NCBI GenBank assembly: GCA_964017155.1
Contig: OZ024855.1
Span: forward strand, 3,297,190 to 3,361,189
From: Oasisia sp. SBJ-2009
Lineage: Eukaryota > Annelida > Polychaeta > Sabellida > Siboglinidae
DNA length: 64,000 nucleotides
Direction: 5' to 3'
A program made the position numbers and the translations under genes. This document shows, one piece after another, positions 49,431 through 62,697 of the stretch. The notes beneath the pieces were generated by a model, which saw only the letters and a program-made list of their open reading frames with translations, did no database searches and was not told the origin of the DNA. Numbering within the stretch: position 1 is the stretch's first letter; each line of letters opens with the position of its first letter.

Positions 49431-51785
49431 TACAATAGCTCTAGTGCTTCTACAGTAGTTCATTGACACCGTCCCTTTTACTATGCTAAGCACTCTATAT
49501 GAAACATCACGTGTGAATGAAAACATATTGACGTTTACACTTTTTAAATTGTTTATGAAAATGTTATGGAATTTCACTAAGGATGGGTAACTAAATTGTA
49601 CATAGTCCCAGGACTACTTTGTACACAATGACATCGGTGTCATACACTGCCACACTTGTCTACGAACTATTTTGCATTCGGAGCACATAAATACAATTTC
49701 ACGCTGTCGGAAAGTGTCATGTTAAACAAGCTGGCGTTCACCCAAGCTTTCAGATATTTATCTTTCGTCCTAAATTTCAATTACAACAAGTAGGCACTGT
49801 CTATTATAGACAGTGCCTACTTCGTATAATTGAAATTTAGCACGGACGATAACTATCACACATAATAACTGGTTCAGGAAAAAGTCATCATGCCTTTAGA
49901 ATCTTAGGCAACTGAAGACATCACAAACAATTAAAGTGACGAATAGTAGGAACAGTTACAAGAAAATGTTTGTCAAACATTTTATAAGGAGATTGTCTTT
50001 TCCGTTAGTTATATATTACACAAATAGTAGGACGTTCACCGAGTCTTAGTATGGCCATATTGTTCCCGTATCATAGACTTGTATATAGGACATCAATATG
50101 CAAGTCAAGATGGATTAATAATTGCAGTTTCGCATGTTAACGTGTTTAATGTGCCGTATGATGATTATAAAATAACATAATATTTATATTCGAGGTTTAA
50201 TGCCATTTTACCTAATAAATAACTTATGTCGATATGGATGTATCAATTTAAATGTCTGACAAGTTGACAACAAAATTTCATAAGAAAACGCTTGTCAGGG
50301 TTTATTTAGCAGTATTTCATGAAACTAGTAATAAACGTGCCATTACACAAGAAACCATGCTCTTAAAAGAATCACACGCCTGCAGAACGGGGATACTACG
50401 ACTAAGACTGTTTTGTTTGACATTGTCCTGTATGACCATTTTTGAACACAAAGTATGAAAAATAACAGAGATGTATTGCAGAGTAAGCCTCTTTATTCTG
50501 TATTTTATAAGCACAACACTGTTCAATGTCATGAAAAGCAGCACTATTACAATAGCATTCAGATAAGTGAAAAGCAAACCATTTTACAGGATACCTCAAT
50601 ACATATAATATACTCAAACAACCAACTTTATATGGTGACGGTAATCATAACAAAATATGTCGGCCTTACAGTGTAACTTTCTTTAACATTTAGTCGCCTT
50701 CCGTAAGTCACTGCACACACGGGAATTGTTGTCTTCCTGTACCGTTACAAAATTACAACATTCTAAAATAGTAAAAGAATAGGCAATGTCCGTAACATAC
50801 AATTGCCACTCTGTATGCTATCGACATCGCTGAACACTGGGTAATTGTCAAATCTGTGTGAAATGCACTGGTTCGTCGTCTTAGAAATAGGACACCTTTT
50901 ACACCTCGAACATAACAAATGTGTACGAGTTTGGGGCACTCGTACATTATTTTTCTATGACATATGATATTTCATACCCTTGTAAAACTTGGCATAATAC
51001 CAATGTGCGTCTTAGACATACTGTATGCACGTAACCAGGACACAAATTAAAATGTGCTCACAATCCTCGGTGGAAACAATTGGGAACATTCTCAAAATTG
51101 CTTGGCGTCCCAAGATTAAGAGGCACTGTATTTGCCTAACAAGATTGGTACTAGTAGCGGCAATTGGTTGCAATATGCAGTTGTTAGATACTCTAACACA
51201 AAGCCATATGTAGATCGACATCTCGCCATAATGTTATTATAATAATTCTGCCACCTTTTCGTACGGAGGTTTTATCAAACCATCACAATAACTGGAATAA
51301 TTGTAAACCAACCCAACGAAAATAGCATATCGTCTTGGAACGTCTTGAACGTCTTAAATCCAGAGTTTAAATAATCAACTGCACTACTTAAATACCACAA
51401 CCCATTGTACTTTACGTTTCAGTCGTTAGCTACGACGTCATAACGCTACATCAACGTCTACTCATAATGATTAAACCGAAACCAACACCTTGCTGTATGT
51501 CAGTTCTACCCAAAAGCACCACAAAACCACTATCTGACATTGTTGAAAACCATCCCGGGCATCCCCATATAATGTTAATAGTCAATGTCAGTAATATCAG
51601 CAATTGTCGACAACACCGCAGTTGGGTGTGGTCGTTTCTTCTTCCGTTGTGCCGCAGTCGTTGACGACGTTCCATCGTAATCTGCAATTACAGAGCCGAA
51701 ACAACTGCCATAAAACATAGTCGTTCTCATTCACTTTAGTTTATTAACTTGAAGTTTCATTTATCCGGTATAAAACACCGCATAT

Positions 51786-51937
<152 letters not shown>

Positions 51938-52406
51938 CAGTTTTCTGCGCATTTGATTTGTTATGCTTCTTGGGTACACGGATAGTTATATATTTCCGTG
52001 GCGGGGACACAGTGTGAGAGTATAGCAAGGCCTGGAATATGGTAGTGAAAATTATTCTCAACTGATCCGCACACGTCTTTTACACTTTGGTTTTCACTCC
52101 ATGAGGACCTGATGTTTCTGGAGAAAGGTTAAATAAACTCATTCTCATGAAGTTCAACGTGGTCTGGTACAACAGTTTGTCACAGAGCTGTACATTCACC
52201 ACTAAAATCATTCACATCGAATGCATGAAAAACGGCAAAGTTCATGTGCTGCAGAAACAGAGTCATTAGTATGGTACACCAGGTTGGATAACTTCTGGGG
52301 TCAATAGTTTAAAAAGGCTCTATGAGGAATGTCTTATTTAGCTATCAGGTATATCAGAGAAAAGATATGTATGCACCGTACCTTCTAGTGCGGCAGCCGT
52401 GTGAGG

Positions 52407-52562
52407 TTATTCACACCGAGGAATGTTGCAGTATTCCCAGGGCACGTCTGGGTCGGTCGTGTAGCACCAGGGCGCTGAGCGGACGCACTCACTCGGGGTG
52501 TTGACGACGTTGTTGCTGCAGTAGTTTGCTCTGCGTGCTGCGGCGCAGTCGTGTTTATGAGG
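52407..52562 (-). CDS. Gene B exon 3: C-terminal half of kringle and stop
   Basis: 156 bp after acceptor CCTTACAG, encoding PHKHDCAAARRANYC, PWCYTTDPDVPWEYC, IPRCE and TAA. It differs from gene A by Ala-Arg for Gly-Gly. All six canonical and two extra cysteines are present. Confidence 0.85.
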   Translation of the reverse strand, partial: PHKHDCAAARRANYCSNNVVNTPSECVRSAPWCYTTDPDVPWEYCNIPRCE

Positions 52563-52749
52563 CTGTAAGGAAAGAGCCGAATAGTTGTTCACAAAGTACA
52601 GCAGTCTGCCGTATGGCCGTCTTAATTTTCCATTACGTTATTTTGAAGTATTAAAACAAGAAATAGTTTAATACTGTAACTTATTTTTAAGACGTTGTTG
52701 CCGTTGTCAGAATCACATATACACTTATTTAGATGTTAAATATCCAACG

Positions 52750-54060
52750 ATATCTAAATCTTGATAAAGGCAAAATTATCAGCACGAAATACGCAAAGAA
52801 GAATTAAGCTGACCAACGAAATTACAGGATTTAACAAGATTACCACTTAGAGAATCAACTCTAGAAGGCAGGTTCATAAGCAAGCGCTTTGGCTTATCGA
52901 GAGTCCCAACTATCTATCTACGAGTATCCCTCCCTTCTGATGTATATGTCAATTATATGTTTAGGCATATTTGCACTACTAGCACCTACACAATAAGCTG
53001 TTCCATTCATTTATTGTTCCATTTATTTACTCTTCCATTCATTTACTGTTCTGTGTGAAAATGAGACTTCCCATATCTAGTCTACACTGCTTCTTTGTTA
53101 ATGTAGCTTCATGTCCTCTAGTCCTTCTCTCTTCCTTAACCGAGAAATAATATTTCTGTCAATATTTACATACCCATTCAATAGTTTAAACACTTCTGTC
53201 TGATCTCCTCTCAATATCCTGGTCTCTAGTGTTTCTAAACCACATTCTCTTAGACACATTTCATATCTAATATCCCTGATTTTTGTATCATTTTGGTTGC
53301 TCTCCTTTGTACTATTTCTATCATATAAATAACCTACTTGTAATATGGTTTCCATGCGTGTACACTATTCTAAATAAGGCCTAATTACTGATTAGTAGCT
53401 TAAGTAGTAATCTTTGATTAGGCATTTTGTCCGAGGCTTTTTAAAATCTAAGTAGATTATATCTACTGGGGATACATTCCAAAAAACATAACATACTTGT
53501 TAAGCATGGCCTTGCTTTTAGAAAGCCATGCTGAGATGGGTATAGTAAGTTGTGTTTAACAAGAAAATCAATCAAATCATCTTTAATTAGACTTTCTAAT
53601 AGTTTGCAAATCAAAGATATTAAACTCACTGGCCTATTATTACCTAATTAATTGATCGAAACGTTTTAAAATAATGAAATGATGTTTGCTTCAATCCATT
53701 CTAACTGAAATATTCCCTCCTCTAATGACACATTGAACACTGTTGCAAGTGGAATGCTAATTTGCTCTACAATTTCCAATAGTCATATGGAAGGAATCTC
53801 ACCCACTCCAGGTTGTTAATTATCGTTCATATTCCTTACTTTCTTAGCTACCATTATTAAGGTTGCAATTAGTTGTTCTAAATAGTTTGATTCTCTCCCC
53901 ACGGACTTAACCTCTGGTGCTGACAATGAACGAATATTTCTCTGATAAACACCGAACTAAAGTACTCATTTAGGTTTTCTGCCATTAAGAATCTCTCTGT
54001 TATTATGTTTCCAAAAGATAGCAAACTATTTAACAGAAACAGTGGGTGCTATTGAATGAA
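52750..54060 (-). mobile_element. Decayed CR1/Jockey-like LINE in gene B intron 2
   Basis: Counterpart of 8,900-10,200, with the same pieces (ICKLLESLIKDDL, PSQHGFLKARPCL; LRECGLETLETRILRGD) but with clearly more substitutions and small indels than the 1-7.7 kb part of the duplication shows. Confidence 0.75.
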
Positions 54061-54168
54061 CATCATTGATATATCAAACACACTTGGCGCACGCATTACA
54101 ACATTTTAGTAGCATGTTTGACAAGAAACATTGTACAAATTATTCGTTAAGCTTGACAAGTAGGCTAC

Positions 54169-54272
54169 CGTTTGTGAATTCCAGTTTTGACACATCCGAC
54201 CTGACTTGGTCGAGTGGGCAAGACCGCGATAGTCGCGACCGTCAGCAGTTAGCAGACACTCCGTTTGGGTAC
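54169..54272 (-). CDS. Gene B exon 2: N-terminal half of kringle
   Basis: 104 bp, acceptor TTATAG, donor ACG|gtagcc, phases 1 and 0. It encodes TQTECLL, DYRGLAH, TKSGRMCQNWNSQT, and differs from gene A by one residue (Asn for His after CQ). Confidence 0.85.
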
Positions 54273-54339
54273 CTATAACATAGATAAATATACACGCCAC
54301 TGTCACCTTTAAAACATTCCGTACAGTCGTAATTTAACT

Positions 54340-54820
54340 AGTTACTTAATGGAACTTCAAAAACTACAAGAACTAGACGACATCGAAACCATCCCAGACA
54401 TGATCCAACAAAGCGCGTCAAGAGTAGCTAAGGTAATCACTAAACCACTGAAAGTCAGGATATCGTCACCAACACGAGCCCTGATGACGAAACGACGAGA
54501 AATATTGGAAAACTGCCAAGATAAACAACGAATAGAGTAAGCAGAAATATCAAATCGAAAACAAGAGAGGCCGGGAAATGAAACCAAGAGATCACAGGAG
54601 GAATGATCATGGCATCAAAAAGTCTGAAGAAAGTCCGAAGAACGCAGAAGCTAGGCCAAGACAGACAGATCACACTGGAAAAGCAGGGTAGAGAAATCCA
54701 TGATCTAGACAAGATCATAGAACGAACACAGGAATTATACACCGAGCTATAACAAGCTCGCAGCCGCACAAACAATGGTGAAATATTCTGGATAAGATAA
54801 AAAAAAAACAGAAGTGATTG
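54340..54820 (+). mobile_element. LINE linker fragment in gene B intron 1
   Basis: Counterpart of 10,490-10,975; open for 63 codons at 54,349-54,540, then broken by stops and a 9-bp deletion. Confidence 0.65.
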
Positions 54821-55779
54821 AGGTGTAAGAAGCAGCATGCTGAGGCCTTCGCCCATCCACGGGAAGCTATGGCTGTACAATGATGGTGATGGTATAAATT
54901 ACATGCAAACTAACCGTGACGTATTAGTTGTGCTATACCAAAGTGACAGAAGCTTATGTTGCACACATTCATAATACTAAAAAGCAAAACAGACGCCGCA
55001 CATCTGTTCGTTCGACCGGTGGCTGGGTATTAAAAACAATAATTAAGTTCACAAATTACTGATTACCGATTGTTTAGTCTGTTTTACCCGGTGTAATGAC
55101 AATTCTATTTTTTTCATTTGACGATTAAAAAAGGACAAGTGTGCATTTTAAAATTAAACTGGTTGTGCATACTAGTTAAACTATTAACACGTTACACGTC
55201 ATATTCTTCATATAAAAGAATCAAATTGGCGTTGGGCAAACGAATTGATTGGGCAACTTCTGTCATTGGCGATAAGCATCAAGCAGGCGAGGGGTGAAAG
55301 AGATACACAAATGTCATAATTTATAATGTCCTTGATGGCTAGAACTTACTAATAATATCAACACAGGGATGCAAACTGATAGAGCCCAGCAGCGGCTGAG
55401 GCCGGTATCGCGCTTACATTTTCCCGATCATTGTAAACTTTGCGATTGACGTTTCTGCGCATGCGCGATAAATGTAAAATCACCAATGTGCATCGAAACG
55501 ACAAAGCATTTTTGATGTAATGCTACGGGCTGTTCGTTAACTCTCCTGGGATGATTACTGTGAAGAGTTACTTAAACTGTCGTTCAATACAATAACATCT
55601 TACGTTTGTTTAAATCACTGTCACGGATCATGGCGCAGTATAGTCACGTGATTTACGCTTGCTCATAAAACCATGCCTCAAAACTTGGGAGAGAGGGAGG
55701 GAGATAGAGAGAGATAGAGAGATAGGGACGGAGGTGGAGAATATATCGAAGGGATAAATATATATATCATAATATTATA

Positions 55780-55822
55780 TATATATACATATATATATAT
55801 ATATACATATATACATATATAC

Positions 55823-55916
<94 letters not shown>
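55780..55916. repeat. (TA)n tract at the gene B exon 1 donor
   Basis: TA tract with CATA and CAGA interruptions, 18 bp beyond the exon 1 donor of gene B; longer than in gene A. Confidence 0.9.
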
Positions 55917-55919
<3 letters not shown>

Positions 55920-55934
55920 ACACAATGCAAATAC

Positions 55935-57639
55935 CTGCATTAGTTGTGTTGTCTGTATTGCACCGGGAGACATCGTACGATGTAACAGATTGATTTCTGG
56001 CAGTTGGCGGACTTGAGCACACACCATCTACTGTCAGTTTAGTCGTCTGTACCCAGGCCAGTTTACAATCACACATCAGCAGGTTGCTGGCAAGGTTCAG
56101 ATACATTAGATGTGACATGTGGCTCACAAGGGTGGCATTCAGTGACTTCAGGCGATTGTCATGCAAATCCAATTGCGACAATTTACGACAACCAAGGAAC
56201 ACATCATCGGGGATCGTCTCGAGTTGGTTGTCATTTAGAACCAACATCCACATACGTGACAAGTGACTGAACGTGGAGTGGCTGAGTGTTTTCAGGCGGT
56301 TGTTTGCCAGATCTAGCGCCCATAGCTGACTGAGTCCATTGAACGTTTCACCAGGAATCGTTTCAAGTTCGTTGTGCCTAAGATCCAGTATCCCCAGATT
56401 TGACAAGTCACTAAACACGGTGTTTCTGAGTTCTCTCAGGCGGTTTCCACCCAGAGCTAGGCAGTACAACCGCCTGAGACCACCAAAGGTTTCATAATGG
56501 ATCGTCTCAAGCTGGTTGTTGGAAAGCTGCAGATCCCTCAGTCGTGACAACTGACTGAATACAGTTCGGCCCACTCTAGTCAGACGGTTATTTGACAAGA
56601 CTAGCCAGGTCAGGTGACTGAGGCCACCGAAGGCTCCATCGTGTATCGTCTCCAGCTGATTGTCTTTTAGCTTTAGGTACCCCAGACGTGACAGCTGACT
56701 GAATACGGTTCGGCTCACTGACGTCAGACGGTTCGATGACAAGATTAGACGTCTAAGCTGTTTGAGACCATCGAAGGCTCTATCGTGTATCGTCTCCAAC
56801 TGATTGTAGGAAAGCGACAGTGTGTCCAGTCGTGACAACTGACTGAATACAGTTCGGCTCACTGACGACAGACGGTTCGATGACAAGTCTAGACTTGTAA
56901 GCTGTTTGAGACCATCGAAGGCTCCATCGTGTATCGTCTCCAGTTGATTGTTATGTATGCTCAGGGTCACCAGACGTGGCAAGTGACCGAACGTTCTCTG
57001 GCTCACTGACGACAGGCGGTTCGTTTTCAAGACTAGATATTTCAGCTGTTTGAGACCATTGAAGGCTCCATCGTGTATCGTCTCCAGCTGATTGTTGTCT
57101 ATTTTCAGGGTCTCCAGACGTGGCAAGTGACCGAACGTTTTCTGGCTCACTGTCTTCAGGTGATTGTTTGACAGGTGAAGCACTCTTAGCTGTTCAAGTC
57201 CACCGAAAGCATCGTCGGGAATTGTCTTTAATGTGTAACCTATCCATAGGGATTCAAGTTCATTTCCAACACCTGAGAACGCCCCCGGGTCCAAAGACAT
57301 TTCACCTTTAAAATCGACTTGTATTCTCTGAGCATTCAATTTTTTGAAGGCCTCTGTTTGTATTGTCAAATTTGACGATGTCGATTCGCCATGTATAAGT
57401 ACTGTATCATAGACGTTGTCGGAGGGTAGGAACGACGGTACCTGGGAGTGGTCGCCATCCAAGTCACAGTAGATCTTCTCAAACGATGTACAGTTGCAGC
57501 GTTGGTCATCAGCGACAGCACAGTTTGCGTGAGTGATCGGCACGAGGGCCGCTACCAGCACCGCGATCAACAGCCATCGCCGTGGCTCCTCAGACACGTC
57601 ACCACGCCCCACTCCCGGCCTAGCGGTCGACCCAACCAT
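55935..57639 (-). CDS. Gene B exon 1: signal peptide plus LRR array (LRR-kringle protein)
   Basis: This exon encodes residues 1-568 of a predicted 654-aa secreted protein. The ATG is at 57,639; an upstream in-frame GTG extends the frame but is not conserved as a start. Layout as in gene A: hydrophobic [24 protein letters not shown] cysteines, sixteen 24-residue LRRs from about residue 149, LRRCT with CDCKLAWVQ, phase-1 donor TGCAG|GTATTT at 55,935. Two LRRs more than gene A, equal to one 48-residue module. The apparent Tyr-Ile tail is intron. Expected partners and function unknown. Confidence 0.85.
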
Positions 57640-57732
57640 CGTCACTTGGCGGTGTCTCGATGTTTGTCGTCGTTTGGCGAACACTTTCTTTTCACCTGCG
57701 AGTGTCTTGTGGGTTGTGCTTCATTGTCATGG

Positions 57733-57743
57733 CTATTTATACC
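57733..57743 (-). promoter_or_regulatory. TATA box of gene B
   Basis: GGTATAAATAG on the minus strand, 94-104 bp upstream of the gene B ATG (57,639). This would place the transcription start near 57,705 with a 5' UTR of about 65 bp. Confidence 0.5.
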
Positions 57744-57792
57744 TTGCCAACTGTCACTCAATGTCATAAGCCAGAGCATTTAACTCGTCGCC

Positions 57793-59100
57793 CCTGGCTG
57801 CAGCGACCCGGACTGACACAGTATGGGCGCGTCTCTCGAGACAGACGGAGGACAACGACAACATATACGTATAGCTTGTCGTGATGAGGGAAGTCTGGTA
57901 GCGTTATGTCTTCTTCGTCATAAAAGGTGAAGAACCGCTGCTCTTGTTATATTCACGTCTGGCTATTAAATCGTTCGCCTTTCTTAGAACCTATTACCTT
58001 AGGAATATTAATCATACAGTTGCTGTTAAGTTGCAAAAAGAAAATAGGTGCATGAATCATTAAGTCTATAACCACTGAAGTGCGCCATGACACATAAGGG
58101 TGCGCTCAATTTACTCGAATCGTGACCCTGCTTGTCGCAACGATTTCGTTGCTTGTGAAGTTTGACTTATCAGAAGCCGGATTCAACCTCTATGATACTT
58201 TGCCAAGATTGGCAGCAATCTACTATTTATTAACATTATTTAAAGATCCGAAAATCATAATTTGCGAACATTGTTTGGGTCTTATAAATAATTAGCTGTG
58301 TTTTCTCACACCGTTGAAAGAGTTTCAAAATGTTGTGTTTCTCTTGTTTGTTTTCTTTAGAAATATCAATCATACAATTGCTGTTTCTTGTTCCAAATCT
58401 AACTCTTATAGCAACGGGCTGACAAACCTTTCAGCGACGAAAGACAGAAAAGGCGAAGAACCGCTGCTCTTATTATAATTATTCACATCTGGCTATTAAA
58501 TCGTTCGCCTTTCTTAAAACCTATTACCTTAGGAATATTAATCGTACAGTCGCTGTTTTTTTCTCTCCAAATTAAAACCTATTACCTTAGGAATATTAAT
58601 CATACAGTCGCTGTTATTTTCTCTCCAAATTTAACTCTTATAAGGAAAAGGCTGATACACATTTCATCGACCAAATTTTGGTCGCAGACAGAAAAGGTGA
58701 AGAACCGCTGCTCTTGTAATGTTCAGGTCTGGCTATTGCAATATGCGCCTTTGTTAAATATATTTTGTATGATAAAGCCACACACTCACATGCATGTCGG
58801 ATCTTTTCTGTAGTTTCAGACATAATAACAGTTCACCTCAGAATTAGTATTCCAATCACGTATCATATAGGTGCATGAATCATTAAGCCTATAACCACTG
58901 AAGTGCGCCATGACACATAAGTGTGCGCTCAATTTACTCGAATCGTGAGTCTGCTTGTCGCAACGATTTCGTTGCTTGTGAAGTTTGATTTCAGAAGCCG
59001 GATTCAACCTCTATGATACTTTGCCAAGATTGGTAGCAATCTATTATTTATTAACATTACTTAAAAAAGCATAATTTGCGGTCAACGTTTGTGTATTATC
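57793..59100. repeat. Third, partial copy of the gene-flanking unit
   Basis: Directly after the upstream end of gene B, the sequence resumes as a diverged copy of the region around 1,303-2,950 (and 44,930-46,580). The first 230 bp match 1,303-1,548; the rest follows the same repeat units with internal deletions and a short local duplication near 58,510-58,630. So the array reads unit, gene, unit. The copy ends where a LINE fragment begins at about 59,106. Confidence 0.85.
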
Positions 59101-59105
59101 TTACC

Positions 59106-59351
59106 TCAAGATCTTACCTCAAGACCGGTCAGTAGTTGTCCAAACTGAGCATTGCGACCATTTTGAATGTCTGTTCTCTGTCTTCTGAAGTTCAAGGTGG
59201 GAAGCTGTAATTCTATTAGTCTGCTGTTGTATGATAGTCCCTTTGTTTCCGGCACAATTCGTGTTGCCCGTCGCTGAATTTGTTCAATGAGGTCTCTGTC
59301 TTTTTTCAGGTGAGTCACACATGACGCATACTCCAGGTGTGGTCTAACCAT
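59106..59351 (-). mobile_element. LINE RT C-terminal fragment
   Basis: The frame reads VRPHLEYASCVTHLKKDRDL, IEQIQRRATRIV, GLSYNSRLIELQLPTL, RRQRTDI, the C-terminal part of a CR1/Jockey-type RT. It ends where the element with long inverted repeats begins. Confidence 0.75.
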
Positions 59352-59772
59352 TGCTTTTAGGCGAGCGGCAAATCCGCAAAAAGTGCCTTATTTTAGGAGT
59401 TTAAATGGCCCCCCTCCCCTACACACACCTGAATTTTATATCATTGGAAAGCACTGCATCTCCCCGTCATAATTAGGCCTGTCGTAGAGTAGCCAAGTGG
59501 TGCAGTTTGCGGTAATTCAAGGTCAAACAAGGTCACCATCAAACGTTCAATTTTAGAAACTGCGCTCTTCAGAAAACGTCTTCATATTTAATTGGCTGTA
59601 TAGCTACTTTATTTCATGAGAAAATGGTCAAGCCATACATTTTTAAAAAGCACAATATCTCTGCTTCAAAACAGTGTAAAGAATTTTGCTGTATCATGGA
59701 AACATAAAACTAACGACACGCTCGAACAAGGTCCCCCATAAAATGTCAGATATTACAAAGTTGACAATGCAG

Positions 59773-60290
59773 CGAACATCATAAAGTTATACTGGTTGCG
59801 CATCTGTTTCAAGATTATGGAGATGTCATATACTGTGTGAAAGACAAATTTCACCCCGTCATAATGCGGTATGACATGACGCTGCGAGATGAAGCAGTGT
59901 GTGTGGAGCGGCGTTCAAAAGGAGTCAACGTAAATCTATGATTGTTGGAAATTGCGCCATCACGCAAGCTAGTGTATGTCATTGTGTCATTCTGTGACTT
60001 TTTCATATAGATTTTAAATACTTGTGTTTTTTCACTTATATTGACCCAAAAGGACTCGAAAAAAACTTTTTCCAATTTTCCGTCCAGTTTTTCGTGGGAA
60101 AATTCAAGATGGCCGCCACCGGTCACCAAAAGTCTTATAATTGCTATATCTTTTGCATTAAGCGGTATAGAAACTTGAACTTGGAGTCGTTTTATATGTT
60201 TTGAAGTATGAGGAATCCAATGCAACTATTATTTTTTATGAAAAATAGTAAAATAAAGCTATGCCAGCCAAAAATGCGTTAAAATGACCG

Positions 60291-60342
<52 letters not shown>

Positions 60343-61040
60343 CGCAGTTATGTAGCAAATATATGTCCAGTAACTTTTCATATAGATTTTAAATGATTGT
60401 GTTTTTTCACTTATATTGACCCAAAAGGATTGAAGAAACGGTTTCCATTTTGTCCGTCCACTTTTTCATGGGAAAATTCAAGATGGCCGCCACCGGTCAC
60501 CAAAAGTCTTATAATCGCTATATCTTTGGCAATAAACGGTATAGAAACTTGAACTCGGAATCGTATTTATATGTTTTGAAGTATGATGAATCCAATGCAA
60601 CCATTATTTTGATGAAAATGAAATTATACCAGCATTATAGGTTTTAAAATAACCATTAAACGTTAGATCTAAAATTCGTCTGCAAGATGACTCTCCTCTT
60701 CACTCTAGCCCTCTTTGTCCAGAATGTTGGTGCATGTATATTCAGCTGTTTCACACTTGCACAGTTGTTTGCACATGTGCCATCTTACCTGCATCAGGTA
60801 GGAAGTAGGGTTGGAAACAGGACCTGTTCATAGCCAAATAGCACCAGATCTGACGGATACATTCCAACCCCAAAGCCACCAACGGCACTGATCACATCGT
60901 CGGAAACCTTCAGGAACATCTTGAAGTATGTAGGTTTTCGCTTTCCCTGTGTTCTGTGTCCATTGATGTCTGCTCCAATAAGTGTATGAAACCCTGGTAG
61001 AGCTGTTTGTCTTGTTAGGACGCATGCCATCGTAGATAGG
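59773..61040. repeat. Left arm of long inverted repeat
   Basis: Starts with 'gcagcgaacatcataaagtt', the reverse complement of the last bases of the window. The block at 60,000-60,250 is repeated directly at 60,360-60,640 around a TA tract (60,294-60,338). Includes 'aagatggccgccaccggtca'. About 160 bp near 60,727-60,886 is absent from the right arm. Confidence 0.9.
60794..61030 (-). pseudogene. Mobile-element ORF fragment (ALPGFHTL motif), left arm
   Basis: The minus-strand frame reads VLTRQTALPGFHTLIGAD, then INGHRTQGKRKPTYFKMFLK and VSDDVISAVGGFG. The L.GFH..(T/I)G.D..(G)..GK pattern is familiar from long uncharacterised proteins of invertebrate mobile elements. The right arm holds the same piece on the plus strand (63,227-63,420). 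Confidence 0.5.
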
Positions 61041-61253
61041 CTTGAGTTTGACAGGGCGTCACTTAGCTCCTGTACCCATCATCACAACGCTCTCTGCACT
61101 GAGTTCTGGAACTCCGCGCAACGTCAACAAAAGTACATCTGTATCACTGAAATAAATGTGTACAATGATACCTAGATCACCCAGTGCTACAACTGCATAC
61201 AGTGTTATCAATGTATCTGCACGCCTTTGTATCCTTTCTATTCAGGAATGACT

Positions 61254-61856
61254 TTAGATCTGGGTGGGTGTGTTATTATTGACCTTATTGCCCGGGTCAG
61301 AAGATATGCCAGATGTTCTTTGTTGCCTCGTATGATCTTTCAACGAATTGGTGCTGTAGTCATCAAAGAGTAAATATGCCGCGCAGTAGCCGGAAGGTTT
61401 GCTGTAAATTGCGCGAATAAAAAATGCTGAAAGGCCTTGACACTTTGTGAACACTAAATTCATGCACAAAAGCCATGCCATCGATAATGATGATAGGTGA
61501 CTCTCCGGATGCTTTGCCTCGGTGAGGTATGTTCTATCATCTATCGTAGGTTGTCTCTGGTACACTGTCATTGCTGTCGAATGAAACAAATTCTTACCCT
61601 TAAGTGTGTCTACCTGACCATCAGTGTTATCAACAAAAAAGAGACGCTTTTTGGCCGATGAAGACCTGAGTGCGCATAGTTCCCAGCGTGTTCCTCCATG
61701 TTCTGCTGCACTCCCTCGGCAGTTTGAATTACGCATTGTATGACTCTTTGTATGGAATGCCAACTTCAGACATTGAGAGGACTTCTGGACGTGTCTGGCT
61801 TCTCCACTGGTCGCAGCACTGTGACATGTCAAACATTGAGGGAGCCTGAATCTCAC
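61254..61856 (-). pseudogene. Mobile-element ORF fragment, minus strand
   Basis: A 200-codon open frame with no ATG support beyond its first codon. It contains FVDNTDGQVDTLKG and LLFDDYSTNSLKDHTRQQR; the latter resembles the FDxYxxxSxK motif of the same mobile-element protein family. It continues, after a gap, into the 60,794-61,030 piece. Confidence 0.4.
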
Positions 61857-61989
61857 CCAGACGTACTCATCAACCTATCTACTGGGCTACACAGGATGTA
61901 CAAAATTCGCTCCTGAACACTGTATGTGCTGGAGAGGAAAGGTTGCAGAGATTTGTGCATGGCACACTTGAATCAGGTTAATCATGCAG

Positions 61990-62544
61990 CTTCTACAGCC
62001 CCATCAAAAAGTCAGGGATGAAAACATTTGCTGACGTGGCAACACATAACAAGTTCTAGTGTGGCAAGGGAGGTGTTGTGACAGCAGCTATTAGTCCGGA
62101 GATTGTGTTCCGCAGAGCCCTGTCGTTGGCGGGGTGCAGCGATGACGTTTATATGGCCACAGTTCTCGGCCATTGTTCATACTGATGGTACAATGCGGAA
62201 ATCTAACAAAGCGGAACTGGGTCATCAACTGGAAGCTCAAGTCGAGAGAGTGTCTGAACTTCCGCAAAGCACCACTTCAACCATGGTGTATATTAGGGAT
62301 GCCATGGCTGTTATTCAAATGATGGGGGTACCAATTCAATTCATTTGATGCATTAGCCTTGTCATACTTCAAACAACTTCTGATAGGATTTCAAAAAGCT
62401 GACACGGTTGTGGAAGTGTTTGATAGATATGATGACGACAACTCTGTGAAAAACTGCGGAACTACACACAGAAGTATACATGTACTGGTGGACAAACAAT
62501 GTCATCATCGATTTGTCAATATTCAAAATTGCACCAGACAATAA
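61990..62544 (+). pseudogene. Mobile-element ORF fragment, plus strand
   Basis: Pieces in neighbouring frames read FRRALSLAG, VHTDGTMRKSNKAELGHQLE, STTSTMVYIRDAMAVIQMMG, SYFKQLLIGFQKADTVVEVF and DRYDDDNSVK. Their order agrees with one protein that would continue to the ALPGFHTL piece at 63,227. Two or more frameshifts break it. Confidence 0.5.
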
Positions 62545-62697
62545 TCATTATACAATTGCAATGTACTCAACGCAACATCATAATGTGACTGTAAAGCGAG
62601 CTTTTTGGTTTTCTTTTTTGGCAAATTATTTATTCATCACGAAGGATTGTATATTTATAAGTCGATTTGGTGCGGCGACTACAAACATTCTGCCCAC

